From: Pohlia nutans
Lineage: Eukaryota > Streptophyta > Bryopsida > Bryales > Mniaceae
NCBI GenBank assembly: GCA_022496805.1
Contig: CM040101.1
Location: forward strand, 10,418,501 to 10,482,500
Length of the DNA stretch: 64,000 nucleotides
Direction of reading: 5' to 3'
Shown: one piece after another, positions 58,084-64,000 of the stretch
Position numbering within the stretch: position 1 is the first letter of the stretch
How the letters are laid out: each line of letters begins with the position of its first letter
Made by a program: the position numbers and the translations under genes
Notes under the pieces: generated by a model
What the model was told of the DNA's origin: nothing
Seen by the model: only the letters and a program-made list of their open reading frames with translations
The model's database searches: none

Positions 58084-60514
58084 CTACTGAACCTTGGCTT
58101 TCAAGGGTTGCTTCTTCCTCATCATTGCCCGATACGCAGAGTTTTTCATCCCCAAGAAAAACAGGAGAGCTCCAAAGAGAGACAGATTCTGCACACAAAC
58201 CCGTGCACCTGCCTGAGAATATAATTCTTTAAGACTTAAGCCACATTCTTCAACTGAAGGAACTGTCAAAAAACCTCGTTAACCTAAGCCACTGTTCTTA
58301 AATACATGGATTTCATTAACTTGTTTCTGCTTGTCACAAGGACAATATCAAGCCTTTGCTGTGGAATATCTAACCCGGTTGACGTTGTGTCTCAGTCTCA
58401 TTAACACTACACCCATGATCTTGTTTACTCCAACTCGGACTAATAACAAAAACTAGGACTAATTGTGGAATTAGAAGAAAGTCAAAGGTTGTGTGTGAGA
58501 GGCAAAGAAAAGATTTCCAGTACCTTCAAGAACGAGTTCAATTGGTGCAAATAGTCGCCAGTTGAAATATCATAGTTGTAGAAATCATGCATAATCGGCG
58601 TCACTGCTGCAAGGAAGACCAGCTGCAATCACGACATGAATGAGTAGAGCATTCAAATTCTGGTGCCCTGAATTGCAGGAAATACATCTCGATTCTCATT
58701 CACAAAAGCATACAATGAGACCTACTAAATTATCTCTTCTAATCAGTGTCAAGCAGTGAGACCTCTAGACGCATGGACTTGTAATCTCAAGTGGAAGTGA
58801 CTGATCTCAGTCTGCCTAAATGCCAAGGTACGGTAGTCTCAAATCATTCTCTCTTCATGGCTATGAAATTGACAAAGAGATAGAGTACAACTACAAAAAG
58901 GGCGTGTAGCAGCTAAATGCTCAAAGTCTGCTAATGAACACAACCCAGTCCTAAGCTATAGATTCTAAGATTCTAAAAGACAGCTACTGGACAATACATC
59001 AGTGTCAACAGTTCCTAATTTAAATAATTGGATCCATGTTCAATTTATTCTAACTCTTTAGTTTCCCCATTCCCGTGGCTGTCAGCTCCTGAGTGTGTTC
59101 ACAAGCAACATGTGCATATTCTAGAGTGGGCAAGAAGATGTTTCCACAAGCAAGCAAGATGAGTAGATTCTAACCAGTAAGTAGGCACCCAGGCTGCTCC
59201 CTAAGGTGAAAAGAAGACCACCCAGACCCTCCAAAGCTATAGCCACCATCAACAAGTGCTTTGTCTGCAACAATGGCACTCACTGAAAATTAGAGCACCA
59301 AATCACACTTCCAAGTCACATAATACAAAGACCATATCACCCACACAATTATTCATTCGTTGCACAATTGTTCATTCATTCATGTGAAACCCTAATCATG
59401 CCATCCACGGGGCTAATCTGTTTAGGGTTACATATAAATGAAAACTTATGCCCACCTCACTGCACGTACTAAGGTAAACTGTACCCTATTTGTGCCGCAA
59501 TTCGGAAGTCACCTTATTATGTACTAGTAGTGTACATATCAAATTTTAAATGTAAGACACTGATACATATGACCACAAAGTGGTTCAAACAATCACATGG
59601 CACAAATCGGGTGGTTTACCTTAATCATTCAAATATTATTGCAGGCCTTTGAGAACTCACATATCCAGCTCAGTGATTTTTTGTTGCTAATTTTAGCCAA
59701 ATTGCTACATGAAATTTGGGCTGGCTAATTGATATAAAGGATTTTTGAAACAGAAAAGGAATAATAGCCAGATTTCCTACATGGAGTCCAGATATGTAGC
59801 CTCTTTATACCTAGGTATCACCCAGGTATTGCCTAAGTAGCACCTAGGTAGCACATATGTATTTACCCTTATATTACCTATATAACAAGAGCATCCAAGG
59901 AGCCTGGATTGCTCTTCAAGCCATGGAAAAGTAGCAAAAATGCTAAACTGTCTCTTGGCCCAAAAAAAATTACTGAAGCTCTCATGATCCAGCAGTGAGC
60001 GGAACAAAAAATCTACCATAACAGTACCGGCATGGCACCTTTTGAGATCAGTGCCAACTAAGACAGTCAGAGCAAATCAAGTAAAGCTCTAACATGACAT
60101 GAGAAGACCACGGTTGCTCTTACTTGCTCAAATTGAGCTCAACAAGGTTTCAGGGTCTGTCAAGACCTGACCTGAGATACATGGATACATAATTGTCAGA
60201 TGCAGGGATAGTTACCTCAACGCCATTTGGGAGAGACAAGTGGAGGTTGAGAGCCTCGTTGACGCTCTTCCGGAACAACTCAAACTTGGGATCCAATGCC
60301 GTCAACGCTGCTCCTCCATCCTGCCCAAAATCCTGGATTCTGAACCCCACCGACTTTCAGACTAAATTATCCCGAAGCTACAAAACCCAACCCTAAAACC
60401 CCAAAAACAAGGGCAATGAGAAAGAGAGAAAGAGAGAACTACTCACTTCTGCCATGCAGCCAAGATGAAGATGGCGGAGAAGCTGGCACGCCCTAGAAAC
60501 GACATGAACCCCAT
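58084..60514 (-). CDS. HR-like lesion-inducing family membrane protein, 5 exons
   Basis: Minus-strand exons: 60514-60447, 60339-60216, 59264-59175, 58622-58524 and 58188-58084. All borders are GT-AG and the joined frame gives 161 aa, the usual size for this plant family. It starts MGFMSFLGRASFSAIFILAA (first membrane segment, then AWQK). The middle has hydrophobic segments LLMVAIALEGLGGLLF and LGAYLLLVFLAAV, followed by the family motif HDFYNYD. The last segment is LSLFGALLFFLGMKNS and the tail is basic (RKKQPLKAK). Members are small multi-pass membrane proteins related to DoxX-type proteins. The name comes from a cell-death phenotype on overexpression, and the biochemical role is not established. 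No breaks are seen. It stands alone, with MITE-rich DNA on both sides. Confidence 0.9.
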
Positions 60515-61400
60515 GTTGGCTGCTCCCTCCTGGAATAAGTTATTTAAAAGGGGAAAAAGAAGCTGAGCCTCCCACCTTCTTCGTCTTCAAGCAGACATGT
60601 GGCAGAGTTTTTGAACTGGAAGGTGATTAGTTCATCGTGGTTTTTCCTACTAGGCCCAGTTTAGTACACACAGGAGAGAGCATGAATGCTCGCACCTGGA
60701 ATGAATGGCGGAGTTTCCTATGTGGGGAAAAGCAGACACCAAAGGAGGTGGCCGGGGAGCTGGATGCTGGGAAATCATTCAAGCTTGCCTGGTTCTGTTT
60801 TGCATTTGATTCGACACCTGGCTCTTGTTGTCTACTGTAGCCTGTAGAGTCAATAGAGTCCTGGTCAATGGCACCCCAGCTGTGACCAGTGATCTCAAAA
60901 CTGGCTAAAATTAGCTGGATTTCTACCCCAAAAAATGGGGCTGCTAAATATACAAAGAAAGAAAATGATTTTTTTTTTAAATGTAACGAGAATGCTCATC
61001 ATGTTATAAATATTTAGCAACTTAAATAAATATTTAGCATCATGTTATAAATATTTAGCAATATTCTGCGGATATCATCATAGTATCACCTTAATATATC
61101 AAGGGTATTGCCGGATATTATAGAGGTATCGTGAGTAGTACATTCACAAGGTAGCAAAAGTATCTACCATTTATGTGGGAGGTAGCACCCTATGCTAAAT
61201 GTCATAAAATGGTTCTGAGATCACTGGCTGTGACTAGTCATTGTCTGCTCATTGCAGACACTCACTCAGGTGAGTGACTGTTTTGTGTCACACGGTTTTT
61301 ACCTGTCTCTGTTCAGAAGTTCCAAAAAACTCCTTATGAAAGGAAAACAATCGAGCCTCTGTCCCAATCAGTGTTTTTCCTGTGTTTTTTTTCTTGAAGC
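60515..61400. other. Upstream region of the HR-like gene
   Basis: CCTTTTAAATAA (minus strand, about 60540-60551) is a TATA-like block close to the ATG. A plus-strand frame at 60637-60840 (67 codons, NARTWNEWRSFLCGEKQTP) has no recognised family. ATATTTAGCA-type short repeats occur near 61010-61060. Confidence 0.35.
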
Positions 61401-61404
61401 TTAA

Positions 61405-61757
61405 CCCTTAAACGTCAAAAAAGCCCCACGGGCCTTTTCAGAAAGGAATATTTGAGAAAAAAATAGTTTTTCTCAACCAAATCAAGCGAGGATTGGTGCG
61501 CTGGAAAGCTACTAAAAAAGCAATCTAGATTCCAAATTTGCGCCTCATTTGAGAGATTGTGGAATCGTTGGTAAGCATCAAAGTTATCAAATTGAACAGG
61601 TTTTGAGGTTGGGGCAGCTGAGGTTCAGCAGTGCTACAGTGCTGGCCAGCAGTGCCCAGCAAAGCCTTTTTTGCATTTTTTTTCCTTTTTGTTTTTTCCT
61701 CCAAAAATTTAGATGCCTTCCGGGCTGTCCCGCCCAGGCCCTCTTGACGTTTAAGGG
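61405..61757. mobile_element. TTAA-type MITE, family A (353 bp)
   Basis: The ends are CCCTTAAACGTCAAAAAAGC and CTCTTGACGTTTAAGGG, with TTAA at 61401-61404 and 61758-61761. Closely similar to 3278-3622 and 62573-62940 (ATCAAGCGAGGATTGGTGCG, GGAAAGCTACT). Confidence 0.9.
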
Positions 61758-61761
61758 TTAA

Positions 61762-62568
61762 TTGGTGACGTAAAAAAAATTGGAAAAGAGTATTTGGTGA
61801 AATCTTAAGCTTACAATCATATTTTGATAGACTTTCTTGATATTTCGGTAGTTTTTCTTCCCCATATAGAGAAAATTTGGCAAAAAATTTCAAATTCTTC
61901 TCATTTTTTTCCATAGCAAAAGAGAAATGCCATGTTTTGTAAAGAAATCTGGTGAAATATAGAGAAAAAAAACAACAAACAAACAAAAAAACATTGGTCC
62001 CAACCTTCTTTATAATTGTAGTAAATTTTTAAACAAGTCTTTAATTCTTTTATTATTATTTTGGAATAATATAAACGTGTAGATAGTATACTGTATACTA
62101 CTACGAGTATCATTAGAGAAAAAATGGGCTTGCAAGAGACCCTCAAAACATCCACTGTTTTGGCCATGGTGTCCATGAGCATGGCCAAACATCTACTGCC
62201 GAGTCGAAATTAAGAGACTATGCTACTGTGGCATTGCTATACCATGAAAAAAAAAAATTTAATCAGAAACAAAGCTCTCAATTGGGCCGCAACACTTGCT
62301 GGTACTAGCATCGCAACGGCAGGCCCAGCGCTATAGCATTTTAATTCTATATATATGTGTATATATATACATATATATACTTTTAAAAAATTTAAATTTA
62401 AATTTTTGTTTTTTCCTAAAATATATATTGACTTAAGTTGCATGTTTTAATAAACAAAGTAAAAGTATGACTCCGTATATACTCGTACCCTAGTTGCAAC
62501 AACTAAATAGGGTTTTTTCCTTGGCTTCTTGGAGCCAAACTCCAATGTCGTGGCACACTCACAATGGT
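61762..62568. other. Intergenic, no gene identified
   Basis: AT-rich, with a TATATATACATATATA run near 62350-62385. The minus-strand open frames across 61525-62188 cross a MITE and are not supported. Confidence 0.4.
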
Positions 62569-62572
62569 TTAA

Positions 62573-63336
62573 CCCTTTAACGTCAAGGTAAGCCCCATGG
62601 GCTTTTTTAAAAGAGAATAATCAAGAAAAAAGTAGATTTTCTCAACCAAATCAAGCGTGGATTGGTGCGTTGGAAAGCTACTGAAAAAGCGATCTAGATT
62701 GCAAATTTGCGCCTCATTTGAGAGATTGTGGAATCGTTGGTAAGCAATCAAAGTTATGAAATTGAACAAGTTTTTGAGGTTGGGGCAGTTGAGATGCCGC
62801 AGTGCTATAGTGCTACAGTGCTGGCCAGCAGTGTCCCGCAGAGCCGTTTTCGCATTTTTTTCGTTTTTTTTTTTTTTTTTTTTTTTTCCTCTGAAAATTT
62901 AGATGCCTTCCAAGCTCCCCTGCCCATGTCCTCTTGACGTTTAACCCTTAAACGTCAAGAGGGCCTGGGCGGGGCAGCCCGAAAGGAATCTAAATTTTTG
63001 GAGGAGGAGAAAAATAAAATAAAATAAAATTGGTTTTTTTTGGAAAAACGGCTCTACTGGCCAGCATTATTGCGGCACTGTAGCACTGCGGCACTTTTCA
63101 GAAAACGACCTCAACTGCCCCAACTTCAACTCCTGCTCATTTTGATAACTTCGATTGCTTGCCAATGTTTCTACAATCTCCCAAATGAGGCGCAAATTTG
63201 GAATTTAGATCGCTTTTCCAGTAGCTTTCCAACGCACCAATCCACACTTGATTTGGTTGAGAAAATCTACTTTTTTCTTGATTATTCTCGTTTAAATAAG
63301 CCCATGGGGCTTACCTTGACGTTTAAGGGTTAAGGG
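62573..63336. mobile_element. TTAA-type MITE, family A, with a family member in its right terminus
   Basis: TTAA (62569-62572) precedes CCCTTTAACGTCAAGG. Its right terminal repeat GACGTTTAAGGG is split at the internal TTAA by 62945-63329. The last GGG is at 63334-63336 and TTAA follows at 63337-63340. Without the insertion the element is about 375 bp. Confidence 0.9.
62945..63329 (-). mobile_element. TTAA-type MITE, family A, nested (385 bp)
   Basis: The ends are CCCTTAAACGTCAAGAGG and CCTTGACGTTTAAGGG, flanked by TTAA at 62941-62944 and 63330-63333. It lies in inverted orientation to the element it entered and shares most of its sequence (GCAAATTTG, AGCTTTCCAACGCACCAATCC). Confidence 0.9.
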
Positions 63337-63446
63337 TTAAATCTAGAAGGACCACCCTTCATTGCATGCATGGAGTACTACTACAGTGCAAAAAATACCT
63401 TGCAACTAATTAGATTTATGGCCAATTCCAAAGCCAGCCTAATTAA

Positions 63447-63929
63447 CCCCTAAAGCCCCAACCAACCCATATAGGATTGATGGATGAATATTTTTTCATC
63501 CATATCTCTTTTGTAATGGACCTTTCAATATGAAACATTAAACCTCATAAACATGAGTAACTGGTGTAGACAAAGCTTTGAAGGCCTAGCCACACATAGC
63601 AGTTGAGCCGGCAGTTGCTACCGCCTCCATTTACTAAGGTAAAATTGAAAGAATCAACTTCAATATATATAGTATTGTGAGCTAGCAACCGGTTTGAACA
63701 AATTGGAGTTCAAGGGAATGGTACAGGCGCCAGCCAAAGTATTGGACTAGCAATTACTATTCAGCACTAAAATTAGAAAAAATCATGTCTGAAGACTAGG
63801 ACAAACTCCGTCTGAATTCTTCATCAACTATCAATTTACTTCTCGTTCACCTTCCCACCGACTGGACAGGAGACTCTACCTCTGTGTGGTATGGGCATTA
63901 AAGAAATGTTCCACCCACCCTCTTAGGGG
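63447..63929 (+). mobile_element. TTAA-type MITE, family G (about 483 bp)
   Basis: TTAA (63443-63446) precedes CCCCTAAAGCCCCAACC. A candidate right end is CCTCTTAGGGG followed by TATA (63930-63933), so that flank has decayed. The left 45 bp match the inverted end at 56015-56054. The interior has no coding signal. Confidence 0.55.
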
Positions 63930-64000
63930 TATAACCATTTATTTTTTATTTTTTTTATTATTCAAAATAAAACAAAACGACAGTGCCTGCTGCCATGGCG

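Overview
This is a gene-poor, AT-rich stretch of a land-plant nuclear genome. The evidence is spliced genes with GT-AG introns, three proteins with clear plant counterparts (SAR1 GTPase, the SPRY/RING ubiquitin ligase RKP, an HR-like lesion-inducing membrane protein), plant-type TTTAGGG telomere-like repeats, a Stowaway MITE and a MULE-type transposon. The species cannot be fixed from sequence alone; nothing excludes a non-seed plant.

Layout. About 680-3122 holds SAR1 copy A (minus strand). 3.2-11.3 kb is repeats: TTAA-bounded MITEs, two degenerate tandem arrays and a palindromic MITE. 11.5-20.6 kb is a complete 12-exon RKP gene (plus strand, 1376 aa predicted), followed by an inverted telomere-like repeat. 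21.7-23.2 kb has two more MITEs. 23543-32994 is interpreted as one 9.45-kb MULE, with a 10-bp target duplication, related inverted ends, a decayed transposase (FLYWCH-like/MULE/SWIM), a protein-kinase fragment, an unidentified spliced coding region, and satellite arrays sharing the palindrome TGCCGGTACCGGCA. 34-43.7 kb is mostly decayed repeats and nested MITEs. 44.9-46.2 kb is a fold-back element. 51.5 kb carries an intronless 167-aa ORF. 52.5-55.0 kb is SAR1 copy B (plus strand), an inverted duplicate of copy A. 58.1-60.5 kb is the HR-like lesion-inducing gene (minus strand). The last 3 kb is again nested MITEs.

Main observation: the window is filled by short elements that all begin CCC (or a close variant), end GGG and are flanked by TTAA. 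That is the target-site and terminal signature of piggyBac-type transposons. I count about 20 ends or complete elements in several sequence families. They are nested in one another, and comparing filled with empty copies shows TTAA insertion directly. Some are inserted into the TTAA that lies inside another copy's own terminal repeat. No transposase for them is visible here.

The genes do not form a pathway. SAR1 acts in COPII vesicle budding at the ER, RKP in ubiquitination, and the HR-like protein is a small membrane protein. The SAR1 pair is the one clear case of gene duplication in the window.
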